A stretch of 64,000 nucleotides of DNA from Bacillota bacterium. Lineage in GTDB: Bacteria > Bacillota > Clostridia > Lachnospirales > Bianqueaceae. The stretch is taken from NCBI GenBank assembly GCA_017442535.1, contig JAFRZL010000051.1, positions 1 to 64,000 on the forward strand, written 5' to 3'. A model generated the notes under the pieces. That model was given only the letters and a program-made list of their open reading frames with translations. It had not been told where the DNA came from and did not search any database. Position 1 is the stretch's first letter. Each line of letters opens with the position of its first letter. Shown here piece after piece: positions 16,349-25,252 of the stretch. A program made the position numbers and the translations under genes.

Positions 16349-17307
16349 TGTATTACGCCGGGATAGATTTGGGAGGAACCGGGATCAAGGCCGCGCTGGT
16401 CACCCGGGAAGGTGAAATCCTTCAGAAAGAGACCGTGCCCACCGGAGCTGACAGGCACTGGACGGCGATCATGGCCGATATGGTGGAGCTGATCTGGACA
16501 CTTGCCGCACGGCAGGGGATCGATATCAGCGAGATCCGAGGGGTGGGCCTTGGCGTACCTGGTTCCGTGGATCCCGAGCACGGCAAATTGCTTTACGCGG
16601 CAAATCTCCCCAACTGCGCGGATATGGACGCCCGCACCTTCATGCAGAGGGAGCTGGGCCTTCCGCTGTATATTGACAACGACGCGAATGTGGCTGCGCT
16701 CGGCGAGAGCCTTTTCGGGGCAGGCAAGGGGAATGACCGCTGCTGTGTCATGATCACGCTCGGAACCGGTGTGGGCGGCGGCGTAATCATCAATGGACGG
16801 ATTTTTGCCGGAGCCTATTATGGCGGAGCCGAGCTGAGGCATACGGTGATCGTAGAGAACGGCCGTCCCTGCAACTGCGGCAGGCGCGGCTGCTGGGAGA
16901 CTTACAGTTCCGCGACCGGACTGATCCGGAGCGCCCGTGAAGCGGCCGCACAGGACCTGGATTCGCTCCTTTGGAATGTTTGCGATCACGATCTGTCCAA
17001 ACTGACTGCCAGAAAGGTATGTGAAGCCGTGGATGAAGGCGACCCTACCGCCAACCGAATCATGGATGAATATCTGCATCACCTTGCGGTCGGACTGGGC
17101 AATATCTATAACATCTTCCAGCCAGAGATCCTGATCCTAGGCGGAGGCGTTTCCGGACGCGGCGAAAAGCTTCTCGTGCCGCTGCGCGGACTGATCCGGT
17201 CGGAAATATACGGACATGATATGAGCAAAGTGGATATCCGCATCGCGACCCGCGGCAATGATGCCGGGGTGCTCGGTGCGGCAGCCCTGGTCATGCAGGA
17301 GGAATAA
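16348..17307 (+). CDS. ROK-family glucokinase
   Basis: 319 residues. ATP-binding motif AGIDLGGTGIKAALV at the N-terminus, sugar-binding IDNDANVAALGE, the second phosphate loop LGTGVGGG, and the ROK zinc motif CNCGRRGCWE (Cys175, Cys177, Cys182). The length and the motif set fit the glucokinase branch of ROK proteins rather than the HTH-bearing repressors, because no N-terminal DNA-binding domain is present. It overlaps hprK by the ATGA coupling and leads directly into murB, linking sugar phosphorylation to carbon regulation. Confidence 0.92.
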   Translation: MYYAGIDLGGTGIKAALVTREGEILQKETVPTGADRHWTAIMADMVELIWTLAARQGIDISEIRGVGLGVPGSVDPEHGKLLYAANLPNCADMDARTFMQRELGLPLYIDNDANVAALGESLFGAGKGNDRCCVMITLGTGVGGGVIINGRIFAGAYYGGAELRHTVIVENGRPCNCGRRGCWETYSSATGLIRSAREAAAQDLDSLLWNVCDHDLSKLTARKVCEAVDEGDPTANRIMDEYLHHLAVGLGNIYNIFQPEILILGGGVSGRGEKLLVPLRGLIRSEIYGHDMSKVDIRIATRGNDAGVLGAAALVMQEE

Positions 17308-17308
17308 A

Positions 17309-18229
17309 ATGGAATGGCAGTCCATGCTGCGCAAGCAGGATTTTACACATATTTGTTTTGATGAACCGCTTTCGGAGCATACGACGTTTCGCGTGGGCGG
17401 GCCGGCTGACGTCATGGTTTTCCCGCACAACCGCGAGGAGCTGGGACGGGTGCTGGCGATCTGCCGTGAAGCGGGAAGCCCGTGGTTTTTCCTTGGGAAA
17501 GGCAGTAATCTGCTGGTGAATGACGAAGGCTTCAGAGGCGTTGTCATCTGTCCGGAGGGGGAGCTTGCCGAGGTCCGCACGGAAGGGTGCGTCCTGACCG
17601 CCGGATGCGCGGTTTCGCTTGCACACCTCGCGGCTGAAGCCCAGCAGCAGGGCCTCACCGGTCTGGAGTTCGCTTCAGGGATCCCCGGCACTTTCGGCGG
17701 AGGCATTTATATGAACGCGGGTGCCTATGGAGGCGAGATGTGCCAGGTGCTCACCGACATCGTCTATCTGGATGAGGACGGCGAGCATCATATCGCGCCG
17801 GAGGACGCGGGCCTCGGATACCGCACCAGCTGCTTTCAGCAGCGAGGCGGGCTGATCCTGGGCGGATCCGTTACGCTGCAGCCGGGCGATCGCGAGCAGA
17901 TCATGGCCCGTATGAAGGAATTAAACGGTCTCCGCAGGGCCAAGCAGCCTCTGGAATATCCCAGCGCCGGCAGCATGTTTAAGCGGCCTGAGGGGTATTT
18001 TGCGGGGAAACTGATTCAGGATGCCGGCCTCGCGGGCTTTACCGTGGGCGGCGCGCAGGTTTCTTCCAAACACTGCGGCTTTGTCATTAACCGTGGTGGG
18101 GCAACGGCTGCCGATATTACAAGTCTTGTGCATCAGGTGACGGATCGCGTCTATCAGACATTCGGCGTCCGCATGCAGCCTGAAGTACGGTATCTGGGTC
18201 CTTACGGGCTGTGCCCCTGGCAGGAATAG
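17309..18229 (+). CDS. murB: UDP-N-acetylenolpyruvoylglucosamine reductase
   Basis: 306 residues. FAD-binding PCMH-type domain with TTFRVGGPAD, FLGKGSNLLV and SGIPGTFGGGIYMNAGAYG. The catalytic serine lies in PSAGSMFKRP and the catalytic glutamate near the C-terminus in QPEVRYLG. The lack of the extra C-terminal loop fits the type II MurB of Gram-positive bacteria. It reduces UDP-GlcNAc-enolpyruvate to UDP-MurNAc in the cytoplasm. AGGAGG overlapping the glucokinase stop precedes the ATG at 17309. Confidence 0.96.
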   Translation: MEWQSMLRKQDFTHICFDEPLSEHTTFRVGGPADVMVFPHNREELGRVLAICREAGSPWFFLGKGSNLLVNDEGFRGVVICPEGELAEVRTEGCVLTAGCAVSLAHLAAEAQQQGLTGLEFASGIPGTFGGGIYMNAGAYGGEMCQVLTDIVYLDEDGEHHIAPEDAGLGYRTSCFQQRGGLILGGSVTLQPGDREQIMARMKELNGLRRAKQPLEYPSAGSMFKRPEGYFAGKLIQDAGLAGFTVGGAQVSSKHCGFVINRGGATAADITSLVHQVTDRVYQTFGVRMQPEVRYLGPYGLCPWQE

Positions 18230-18236
18230 GAGTAAA

Positions 18237-19118
18237 ATGGACTATCTGATTGTAACAGGTATGAGCGGAGCGGGCCGTACGACCTGTATTCACGCGCTGG
18301 AAGATCTGGGGTATTACTGCATCGATAATTTACCGCCGGAACTGATCCCCAAAACGATTGAACTGTGGCAGCAGACCAAGGGCATCGACCGGGCGGCTTT
18401 TGGCGTGGACATCCGAAGCCGCCAGTATTTCCGCAAGCTTTCCCACGTGCTGGATGAGCTGAAGGAGAAAGAGATCGGCGTCAGTATCGTTTTTCTGGAT
18501 TGCCGCGATGAAGAGCTGATCCGCCGCTTCAAGACCACCCGCAGGGAGCATCCGCTGCAGAAATACGGCCGCAAGAGGCGCATGCTGGAGGACGCGCTCG
18601 CCGAAGAGCGCAGCTATCTGCAGCCTCTTCGGAACCGTGCGGATTATCTGCTGGATACATCCGACACCAATATCTGGCAGAGCCGCAACAGAATCCGCCA
18701 GCTTTTCGGAGAGGATCAGGAAGACGAGAGGATGAGGCTGCAGTTCGTCTCGTTCGGCTATTCCCGGGGCATCCCCGCAGACTGTGATCTGGTCTTTGAC
18801 GTACGGTTCCTTCCCAATCCCCACTATGTGGAGAGCCTGCGCGCGTTTACCGGGATGGATCCCGACGTGCAGGACTATGTGATGCGGGACGGGCTCGGTG
18901 CGGAGTTTATCGCGCGGGTGGATGAAATGCTGCAGTTCCTGATTCCTCTTTATGAGAAAGAGGGTAAGCTGCAGCTGACGGTGGGCGTCGGATGTACCGG
19001 AGGCCGCCACCGTTCGGTCACGATCGCCGAGAAACTTTTCGAAGTCTACGCGGCGCGCGGCGCGGACGCGGCTGTCTATCACCGCGACATGGGAGAACCG
19101 CATAAGCCGACCGGCTGA
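18237..19118 (+). CDS. rapZ: RapZ-family nucleotide-binding RNase adapter protein
   Basis: 293 residues. Walker A near the start (GMSGAGRTT, residues 8-16), CIDNLPPELIP, and the conserved C-terminal segments FVSFGYSRGIP, DLVFDVRFLPNPHYV and VGVGCTGGRHRSVTIAEKL. The family binds nucleotides or amino-sugar phosphates; in Proteobacteria it steers small-RNA decay, and in Firmicutes its role is less clear. It lies 7 bases behind murB and 17 bases before whiA. The yvcK/mgfK gene that often separates rapZ and whiA in Firmicutes is absent here. Confidence 0.94.
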   Translation: MDYLIVTGMSGAGRTTCIHALEDLGYYCIDNLPPELIPKTIELWQQTKGIDRAAFGVDIRSRQYFRKLSHVLDELKEKEIGVSIVFLDCRDEELIRRFKTTRREHPLQKYGRKRRMLEDALAEERSYLQPLRNRADYLLDTSDTNIWQSRNRIRQLFGEDQEDERMRLQFVSFGYSRGIPADCDLVFDVRFLPNPHYVESLRAFTGMDPDVQDYVMRDGLGAEFIARVDEMLQFLIPLYEKEGKLQLTVGVGCTGGRHRSVTIAEKLFEVYAARGADAAVYHRDMGEPHKPTG

Positions 19119-19135
19119 GGACACGGGAGCAGTGT

Positions 19136-20068
19136 ATGAGCAGGATTTCTTTTTCAGCAGGCGTCAAGAGCGAGCTCTGCAAGAAAACAGGGCCCGACCG
19201 TGACAGCCGCAAAGCGGAGCTGGCCGCGCTGGTTAATACCCTGGGCAAAGTCAATGAGGAACCGCTGACGATCTTCTTTGGACATGAGCAGCAGGGAATT
19301 ATCAAAAAGGTCTTTACATTGACCGAAAAATTGTTTACAATAGAATTGCTGCTCGGAGAGGGGTCCGGTGTTTATACGGCCTCGCTGGAGGATCCGGATC
19401 AAGTGCGGCGGATGCTCGAACAGCTCGGCCTCTGGCAGCATGGCCATTATGTCCGGCGCGTCCCGACGGAGTGGCTTGGGACTATCCCCGGCCAACAGGC
19501 CTATGTGCGCGGTGCTTTTCTGGGAGCCGGATCCATCACCAATCCCAAGAAAACCTACCACATCGAATTCCTCAGTACCGATCCGGGGCATCTGGAAGAA
19601 CTGCAGGATCTGATGCACAACTTCGATCTGGACATGCGCCTGACCGAACGCAGCACGCGTCAGACCTATGTCCTGTATCTTAAAAACAGCGACCAGATCC
19701 TGGATCTCCTGAATGTCATGCAGGCCTATACCGCCTTGATGGATCTGGCCAATGTCCAGATCGAGAAACGCGTACGCAACGAGATCAACCGGTCCGTGAA
19801 CTGCGAGGCCGCCAATCTGCAGAAAGTCGTCTCCGCCGCCCTTAAGCAGGTGGATGACATCAACTATCTGGTTTCTCACCTGGGTTGGGAGGGCCTGCCC
19901 GCCCCCCTTGCCACGATCGCCAGGTTGCGTCTGCAGAATCAGGACGCCAGCCTGCAGGAGCTTGGCGAGATGCTGGATCCCCCTGTCGGGCGGTCCGGCG
20001 TCAACCACCGATTGCGAAAACTGTCGCAGATGGCGGAGGAAGTCCGCCGTGCGGCTCATGATTTATAG
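19136..20068 (+). CDS. whiA: Sporulation/cell-division regulator WhiA
   Basis: 310 residues. The N-terminal two thirds resemble a LAGLIDADG homing-endonuclease fold (FSAGVKSELCKK, RGAFLGAGSITNPKKTYHIEF) without catalytic function in this family. A C-terminal helix-turn-helix follows (LQELGEMLDPPVGRSGVNHRLRKL). WhiA is a DNA-binding protein involved in chromosome segregation, division and, in sporulating actinobacteria, sporulation. Position between rapZ and the Crh-like gene is the classical Firmicutes order. Confidence 0.95.
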   Translation: MSRISFSAGVKSELCKKTGPDRDSRKAELAALVNTLGKVNEEPLTIFFGHEQQGIIKKVFTLTEKLFTIELLLGEGSGVYTASLEDPDQVRRMLEQLGLWQHGHYVRRVPTEWLGTIPGQQAYVRGAFLGAGSITNPKKTYHIEFLSTDPGHLEELQDLMHNFDLDMRLTERSTRQTYVLYLKNSDQILDLLNVMQAYTALMDLANVQIEKRVRNEINRSVNCEAANLQKVVSAALKQVDDINYLVSHLGWEGLPAPLATIARLRLQNQDASLQELGEMLDPPVGRSGVNHRLRKLSQMAEEVRRAAHDL

Positions 20069-20085
20069 AGAAGGAGGAGTCAGAA

Positions 20086-20334
20086 ATGACAGAGAAAAAA
20101 ATCACCGTAACGCTGGAGGAGGGACTGGAATCCCGCCAGGCCGCCATCTTTGTACAGGTGGCGAACAAATATGCTTCCCACATTTATCTTATTCTGGAGG
20201 ACAGACGGGTAAATGCCAAGAGCATCATGGGTATCATTTCTCTCGGCATGCTCAAGGATGAAGAAGTCATCCTGCAGGCGGACGGCCCGGATGAAGCGGA
20301 AGCCGTCGAGGAGCTCTCCGGGATGATCGGCTGA
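20086..20334 (+). CDS. HPr-like regulatory protein with Ser46 but no His15 (Crh-like)
   Basis: 82 residues with the HPr fold. The regulatory site KSIMGIISLGM is intact with Ser46 at the canonical position. The PTS phosphoryl-accepting histidine is replaced: GLESRQAA has Glu15 where HPr has GLHARPA, and Pro18 is lost too. It therefore cannot carry phosphate from enzyme I to sugar permeases but should still be a substrate of HprK, whose gene opens this operon. This is the pattern known for Crh (which has Gln15), a CcpA co-effector. AAGGAGGAG precedes the start; a strong terminator follows. Confidence 0.88.
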   Translation: MTEKKITVTLEEGLESRQAAIFVQVANKYASHIYLILEDRRVNAKSIMGIISLGMLKDEEVILQADGPDEAEAVEELSGMIG

Positions 20335-20350
20335 CTACCGCAAAACAAAT

Positions 20351-20412
20351 AGCGGGAGGGTGGATGGTCTGCCATTTGCGCAGACGATCCGCCCTCCCGT
20401 TTTATTGTTTTT
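20351..20412 (+). terminator. Terminator of the hprK-crh operon
   Basis: GCGGGAGGGTGGAT-GTCTGC pairs with GCAGAC-ATCCGCCCTCCCG, followed by TTTTATTGTTTTT. Transcription from the opposite strand converges here. Confidence 0.9.
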
Positions 20413-20429
20413 GCGAATGAATTGACTTA

Positions 20430-22019
20430 TTACTTGCTCCCGCCAAGCAATCCGCGGAAAATGCGGTTGCCAAGCTGCCGCCCAAAGGAATTGGAGAAGC
20501 CTCTCGCAGCGGAGGAGACCATATTGCTCAATTCGCGCTGGCGGCGCTCCTCGGCCTTGCGCTTTTCCTCGGCAAGGCGGCGCAGCTCTTTCTGGCGTTC
20601 CCGCTCGGCCGCGGCGAGTTCGGCCGCCTGACGGCGCTCTTCAGCAATACGGGCTTTTTCCGCTTCTTTATCCAGCCGCGCCTGCTCCGCCTCGAGTGCT
20701 TTGCGTTCTTCCTGCAGCTTCTGCCGCTCCAGCGCCAGCTGATCCTGATCCGCCAGGTTTTCATAGGCGGAATAGCGGTCGATTACGGCGTCATATTTGG
20801 CGCCCATTTCGCTGACAGCCATGACGGACTGGCGGATGTCTTCGCTGACCGTACCGATCAGGCTCTGCGGCGGCAGGATCATGGCTTTTTCCACCACGGA
20901 CGGACGCCCGTCCTCATCCAGCATCGAAATCAGCGCTTCACCGGTCCGCAGCTCGGAAATAGCCGTCGCAGTGTCAAAAGCGGGGTTCGGGCGGAAGGAT
21001 TCCGCCGCGGTCCGGACAGCCTTCTGATCCTTCGGCGTATAGGCATGCAGCGCGTGCTGAATTTTGTTGGACAGCTGTGCCAGAATATTATCCGGAATAT
21101 CCGCCGGTGTCTGCGTGATAAAATAGACTCCGATGCCCTTAGAGCGGATCAGCCGGATCACCTGCTCCAGCTTGGTAATGATCGCCCGGGGCATGGTCTC
21201 GAACAGCAGATGCGCCTCGTCAAAGAAGAAGACCAGCCGGGGTTTCTCGGGGTCACCGATCTCCGGCATCGTCTCGTAGAGCGCGTTCAGCAGCCAGATC
21301 ATAAAGGTCGCATACATGGTCGGATGCAGGAAGAGCTCCGTGCAGTCCAGCACATTGATATAGCCCCGGCCTGCGAGGTCGTACTTCATCCAGTCACGGA
21401 TATCCAGAGCGGGCTCGCCAAAGAAAAGGCCGCCGCCATTATCTTCCAGCACGAGGACTTTACGCTGCAGCGCGCCCAGACTCTGCGGCGTCATATTGCC
21501 GTACTCCGCGAGATACTCAGCCCGGTGTTCGGACGCATAGCGGATCATGGAACGCAGATCCTTCATATCAAGGAGAAGCAAACCCTTGTCGTCCGCGATG
21601 CGGAAAAGCATCTCCAGAACACTTTGCTGCACATCCGTGAGCTCCATCAGGCGGGAGAGCAGGATCGGTCCGAAATCGGAAACCGTCGTACGGATTGGAT
21701 GACCTTTCTGCCCATACAGATCCCAGAAACAGGTGGGGAACTCCTGATAGGGAAAATCGGCCAGGCCAAAGAACTCCAGCCGCTTCTCAAGCGCGCTTGT
21801 CACCTCGCCCGCCCGGCACATGCCGGCCAGATCACCCTTCACATCCGCCAGAAAAACCGGAACGCCAATGGCGCTGAAAGACTCCGCCAGCACCTTCAGG
21901 CTGATAGTTTTGCCGGTACCGGTGGCGCCCGTGATCAGACCATGCCGATTGGCCATGGAGGGCAGCAGATAACAGTCCTCACCGCCTCGTCCGATCCAGA
22001 TTTTACCGTCTTTAAGCAT
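20430..22019 (-). CDS. HerA-like DUF853 family ATPase/helicase
   Basis: 529 residues from the ATG at 22019, preceded by AAGGAGAAAC. RecA/FtsK-HerA fold with Walker A GATGTGKT near the N-terminus and Walker B LVFFFDEAHLLF near residue 270; STFMIWLLNALYE-type and FITQTPADIPDNILAQLSNK segments are typical of DUF853. The C-terminal ~100 residues form a charged Ala/Glu/Arg coiled coil (from about 415), then a Gly/Ser-rich end FGRQLGNRIFRGLLGG. DUF853 proteins are widespread, and a DNA-translocation role is inferred from HerA. No NurA nuclease partner is adjacent. Confidence 0.88.
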   Translation of the reverse strand: MLKDGKIWIGRGGEDCYLLPSMANRHGLITGATGTGKTISLKVLAESFSAIGVPVFLADVKGDLAGMCRAGEVTSALEKRLEFFGLADFPYQEFPTCFWDLYGQKGHPIRTTVSDFGPILLSRLMELTDVQQSVLEMLFRIADDKGLLLLDMKDLRSMIRYASEHRAEYLAEYGNMTPQSLGALQRKVLVLEDNGGGLFFGEPALDIRDWMKYDLAGRGYINVLDCTELFLHPTMYATFMIWLLNALYETMPEIGDPEKPRLVFFFDEAHLLFETMPRAIITKLEQVIRLIRSKGIGVYFITQTPADIPDNILAQLSNKIQHALHAYTPKDQKAVRTAAESFRPNPAFDTATAISELRTGEALISMLDEDGRPSVVEKAMILPPQSLIGTVSEDIRQSVMAVSEMGAKYDAVIDRYSAYENLADQDQLALERQKLQEERKALEAEQARLDKEAEKARIAEERRQAAELAAAERERQKELRRLAEEKRKAEERRQRELSNMVSSAARGFSNSFGRQLGNRIFRGLLGGSK

Positions 22020-22061
22020 AATTGTTTCTCCTTGCAGATTTTTACGCGGTATATCTAATAA

Positions 22062-22089
22062 AACGGACATCCCCGCGAGGATGTCCGTT
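22062..22089 (-). terminator. Terminator of the DUF308 gene
   Basis: Read on the minus strand: AACGGACATCC stem, 6-base loop, GGATGTCCGTT, then TTATTAG. Confidence 0.85.
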
Positions 22090-22107
22090 CCGGTTAACCA
22101 TTATAAA

Positions 22108-22731
22108 TCAGGAATTGAAGCTGTCCAGATCGACGGGAGCCTCATCGGCTTCCTTCAGAAAATCATCTTCCACGGGAGCGGGTGCAGCGGGCTCCGTAAC
22201 AGGAGACTCAACTTTACCGGTAACGATCTGAATAAAGATCTCGGAGGCGATCACAGCGACCGCGGCAAAGATCAGGGACAGACCGATCAGCACACGACTG
22301 CGGAAAATCAGTACGAGGATCGCGAGAATCACGATGACCAGAGCGCCGATTCCATGCATCCACCATTCGGCCACATGGGACTTGACAAGATCATAGGTGC
22401 GCTGGATCAGAATACAGGCGGCCAGAACAACCAGCAGCATCAGCACAAGCGTAAAGAGTGAACGGAGGTACTTGTTCTCGGCAATCACGGTGATGCCGGC
22501 AATGATCAGGAACAGCCCGAGTGCCAGATTCAGAGGAGGCATACCGGGGTTCTTGACCTCGTTCAGATAAGTACGGGTGCGCAGAATACCGACGGCGATC
22601 AGAGCGGCTCCGCAGAGCACGCACATCACAACAACGGTAAAGGACGGCCAAATCAGGAACAGCAGTCCGATCACGGCAGCAACAGCGGTTGAAATTTTGA
22701 CAGCCATTTTGACTGAATTGAAGTAATTCAT
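22108..22731 (-). CDS. HdeD/DUF308-type membrane protein
   Basis: 207 residues with six predicted membrane helices arranged as hairpins, including the repeated acidic/aromatic boundary pattern (AVIGLLFLIWPSFTVVVMC; LALGLFLIIAGITVIAENKY; IGALVIVILAILVLIF). The C-terminal 35 residues are acidic and Pro/Ala-rich and likely cytoplasmic. This matches the DUF308/HdeD superfamily, whose E. coli member is linked to acid stress. It is monocistronic, with AGGATTATT before the start and a good terminator behind. Function here is not known. Confidence 0.82.
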   Translation of the reverse strand: MNYFNSVKMAVKISTAVAAVIGLLFLIWPSFTVVVMCVLCGAALIAVGILRTRTYLNEVKNPGMPPLNLALGLFLIIAGITVIAENKYLRSLFTLVLMLLVVLAACILIQRTYDLVKSHVAEWWMHGIGALVIVILAILVLIFRSRVLIGLSLIFAAVAVIASEIFIQIVTGKVESPVTEPAAPAPVEDDFLKEADEAPVDLDSFNS

Positions 22732-22858
22732 AATAATCCTCTCCTTAGACAGAATTCGTTTATACTATTGTATCACGAAATGCCTTTTTTGTAAATAACC
22801 TATCGGGATTTCCGCAAAATATTTGCGCGTACAGCGGCGTGCCGAATCCGCAGCGGAT

Positions 22859-24274
22859 TTATTCCCTGCCGTTCCAGCAGTAGGTGCAGAGCCGGTCCGG
22901 ATCGATTCCCACAGCCTGCAGCATATCATCCAGCCTCTGATAGCGGAGGGTCGTAAAATGATTCTGCTTGCGGATCTCGTCCAGCATGGCCTGGTATTCC
23001 GGCGTATCCGGGTTATAGAAGAGGGACAGATCGGGATCGTCTCCGGCAAGGCGCTGGATCATCCGGCGTGTGATCAGATCCATCGGAGAAGTGGAGCGTG
23101 AGAAGTTCAGATATCTGCAGCTGAACATGACGGGAGGACAGGCGGGACGTACATGCACCTCGCGGGCTCCGTTGTTAAAGAGATATTCCGTCGTCTCACG
23201 CAGCTGCGTGCCCCTGACAATGGAGTCATCGATCAGAAGCAGACGCCGGTTATCGATCAGCTCACGGATCGGGATCAGCTTCATACGGGCGATCAGATCA
23301 CGCTGGCTCTGGATCGTGGGCATAAAGGAACGGGGCCAGGTGGGCGTGTATTTGATAAAGGGCCTGGAGAACGGAATGCCCGACTCATTGGCATAGCCAA
23401 TAGCGTGCGCGGTTCCGGAATCCGGAACACCCGCAACCACATGCGGCTTGACAAAGGACGGATCCGCCTTGTCACGGCGTGCCAGGGCAACGCCGCAGCG
23501 GTTGCGCATATCCTCGACATTGACGTTTTCGTACGTCGAGGAGGGATAACCGTAATACACCCAGAGGAAAGTGCAGATCTTTAATTTCTTGCCGGGTGCG
23601 GAAAGGACCTGAACGCCTTCGGGCGTAATGATATCGATTTCGCCTGGGCCAAGCGCTTTATAGTCGGTGAAGCCAAGGTTCAGATAGGCAAAGCTCTCAA
23701 GCGAGACGCAGAACGCGCTCTCCTTGCGGCCGATGACAACGGGGGTGCGCCCGTATTTGTCACGTGCGGCATAAATGCCTTTGGCAGTAAGCAGCATAAT
23801 GGACATGGAGCCGTCGATGACATCGAGCGCGTAGCGCAGACCATCGATCAGATTGTCACAGGAATTGATCAGAGCCGCAACCAGCTCGGTGGCGTTGATC
23901 TCGCCCCCGCTCATCTCCAGGAAATGCGTATGTCCGGAACGGAAGATATTCATCACCAGCTCTTCGGTATTATTGATCCTGCCGACGGTTACGATGGAAT
24001 AGGTGTCATGATGCGAACGGACCAGCAGAGGCTGGGGCTCATAATCCGAAATACTTCCGATTCCCATGGTTCCCATCATTTCATTGACATCCTTGTCAAA
24101 TTTCGTGCGGAAAGGGGCATTTTCGATATTATGAATCGCCCGTTCAAAGCCATTTTCTCTGGACCAGATCGACATACCCGCGCGGCGTGTGCCGAGGTGG
24201 GAATGATAATCCGTCCCGAAAAACAGATCGAATACACAATCCTCTTTTGAAGCGACTCCAAAAAATCCACCCAT
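22859..24274 (-). CDS. Amidophosphoribosyltransferase-like (PurF-like) protein lacking the glutaminase cysteine
   Basis: 471 residues with the two-domain PurF layout: an Ntn-hydrolase glutaminase-like domain (residues 1 to ~250; TRRAGMSIWS, SGEINATELVAAL, DGSMSIMLL) and a type I phosphoribosyltransferase domain with LLIDDSIVRGTQLRE around 345. The N-terminus reads MGGFFG instead of the usual MCG(I/V)FG, so the Cys nucleophile that releases ammonia from glutamine is a glycine. The PRPP-binding loop is intact. This is a recognised divergent branch in gut Firmicutes and Bacteroidetes. It may use free ammonia or have another role; a canonical purF elsewhere in the genome would be expected. Confidence 0.85.
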   Translation of the reverse strand: MGGFFGVASKEDCVFDLFFGTDYHSHLGTRRAGMSIWSRENGFERAIHNIENAPFRTKFDKDVNEMMGTMGIGSISDYEPQPLLVRSHHDTYSIVTVGRINNTEELVMNIFRSGHTHFLEMSGGEINATELVAALINSCDNLIDGLRYALDVIDGSMSIMLLTAKGIYAARDKYGRTPVVIGRKESAFCVSLESFAYLNLGFTDYKALGPGEIDIITPEGVQVLSAPGKKLKICTFLWVYYGYPSSTYENVNVEDMRNRCGVALARRDKADPSFVKPHVVAGVPDSGTAHAIGYANESGIPFSRPFIKYTPTWPRSFMPTIQSQRDLIARMKLIPIRELIDNRRLLLIDDSIVRGTQLRETTEYLFNNGAREVHVRPACPPVMFSCRYLNFSRSTSPMDLITRRMIQRLAGDDPDLSLFYNPDTPEYQAMLDEIRKQNHFTTLRYQRLDDMLQAVGIDPDRLCTYCWNGRE

Positions 24275-24325
24275 ATAGTTCCCTCCTATTTATGTTTTAT
24301 ACGATGAATCCGCCTGCGAAAAATC

Positions 24326-25081
24326 TTATTCGCCTGCGGGTTTGGAAAGATCCAGAAAAACCGATACTTCCTCCGCACTGAACTGTCCGGGTGCGGAAGA
24401 GGGCCCCGCTGTTGCAAATGTCAGGCAGCTGCCGGTGAAGCGGCACGCGACGCGGGAACTTTTGCCGAGCTCTCCCATGGAGACCGAAATCAGCGGCCGG
24501 TCGGCATAATTCCAGGCCATGGTATGGGAAGCTCCGATCAGTGCCGCCACATCTTCCTTTGTCTGGGGCATGACGGCGATTTTGCAGATGTCCGCGCCTG
24601 ACTCCTGCATCGCGGTAAAGAGCCGGATGATTTCGTCATGAGGAGGTGTCGATTCAAAATTATGGTAGGACATGACCACGTACGCGCCGTGATCATGAGC
24701 TTTTTGAATCATAAGGTCACGGATCCCTTCAGGCTGCTGCATTTCCACATCGATCAGATCCGTCCCCAGGGCGAGGATCCCGTCATACGCATGCACGTAT
24801 TCATCCGGATCTATCTCGCGCATTCCACCCTCACGGGCGGAGCGGAAAGTCGCAAGCAACGGTTTGCTCCTGATTTCCTGCCGGATCATGGCATGCATAA
24901 CGGCCGGGACAGAATCATCTGCCAGATAGTCCAGGCGCCACTCCACCAGATCATAGGGAGCACCGCGCAGCAGAAGAAGCTGCTTCTGCAGTGCCTCCGT
25001 GTCGGCTGACAGAATGGGGACGCAGATCTTGGGCCTTCCACGGCCAAGCACCGTATCCCGTATAATCACCGGACTAATCAT
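24326..25081 (-). CDS. aroD: Type I 3-dehydroquinate dehydratase
   Basis: 251 residues, normal length for the type I enzyme. Active-site motifs: VEWRLDYL, SYHNFESTP (catalytic His) and DICKIAVMP (Schiff-base Lys). It converts 3-dehydroquinate to 3-dehydroshikimate in the shikimate pathway in the cytoplasm. The C-terminus carries the substrate-lid QFSAEEV. GAGGGGTTCAA precedes the ATG. No other aromatic-biosynthesis gene is nearby, so it appears to be a stand-alone locus. Confidence 0.95.
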   Translation of the reverse strand: MISPVIIRDTVLGRGRPKICVPILSADTEALQKQLLLLRGAPYDLVEWRLDYLADDSVPAVMHAMIRQEIRSKPLLATFRSAREGGMREIDPDEYVHAYDGILALGTDLIDVEMQQPEGIRDLMIQKAHDHGAYVVMSYHNFESTPPHDEIIRLFTAMQESGADICKIAVMPQTKEDVAALIGASHTMAWNYADRPLISVSMGELGKSSRVACRFTGSCLTFATAGPSSAPGQFSAEEVSVFLDLSKPAGE

Positions 25082-25122
25082 TTGAACCCCTCCCGGACTG
25101 GCGTTTCATACTCCTAACAAAC

Positions 25123-25149
25123 AAGACAGTACCTTGTGAGTACTGTCTT
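25123..25149 (-). terminator. Hairpin behind the CheY-like gene, upstream of aroD
   Basis: A perfect 10-bp inverted repeat AAGACAGTAC / GTACTGTCTT with a 7-base loop. On the minus strand TGTTTGTT follows. It probably ends the upstream transcript; a role in the aroD leader is possible. Confidence 0.65.
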
Positions 25150-25252
25150 ATTATACATGAAAAAAACCGCTGATTCAAGCCTTTGAAATGCCAAATCCCG
25201 TGAAACAAAACCACCACATCAAGTGGAAAGTGCACAAAAGCGCGCAGAATCC

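Noticed and set aside
21045-22058. 337-codon plus-strand frame inside the HerA-like gene
   Set aside because: Antisense shadow; the minus-strand protein has Walker A and B motifs in the right order.
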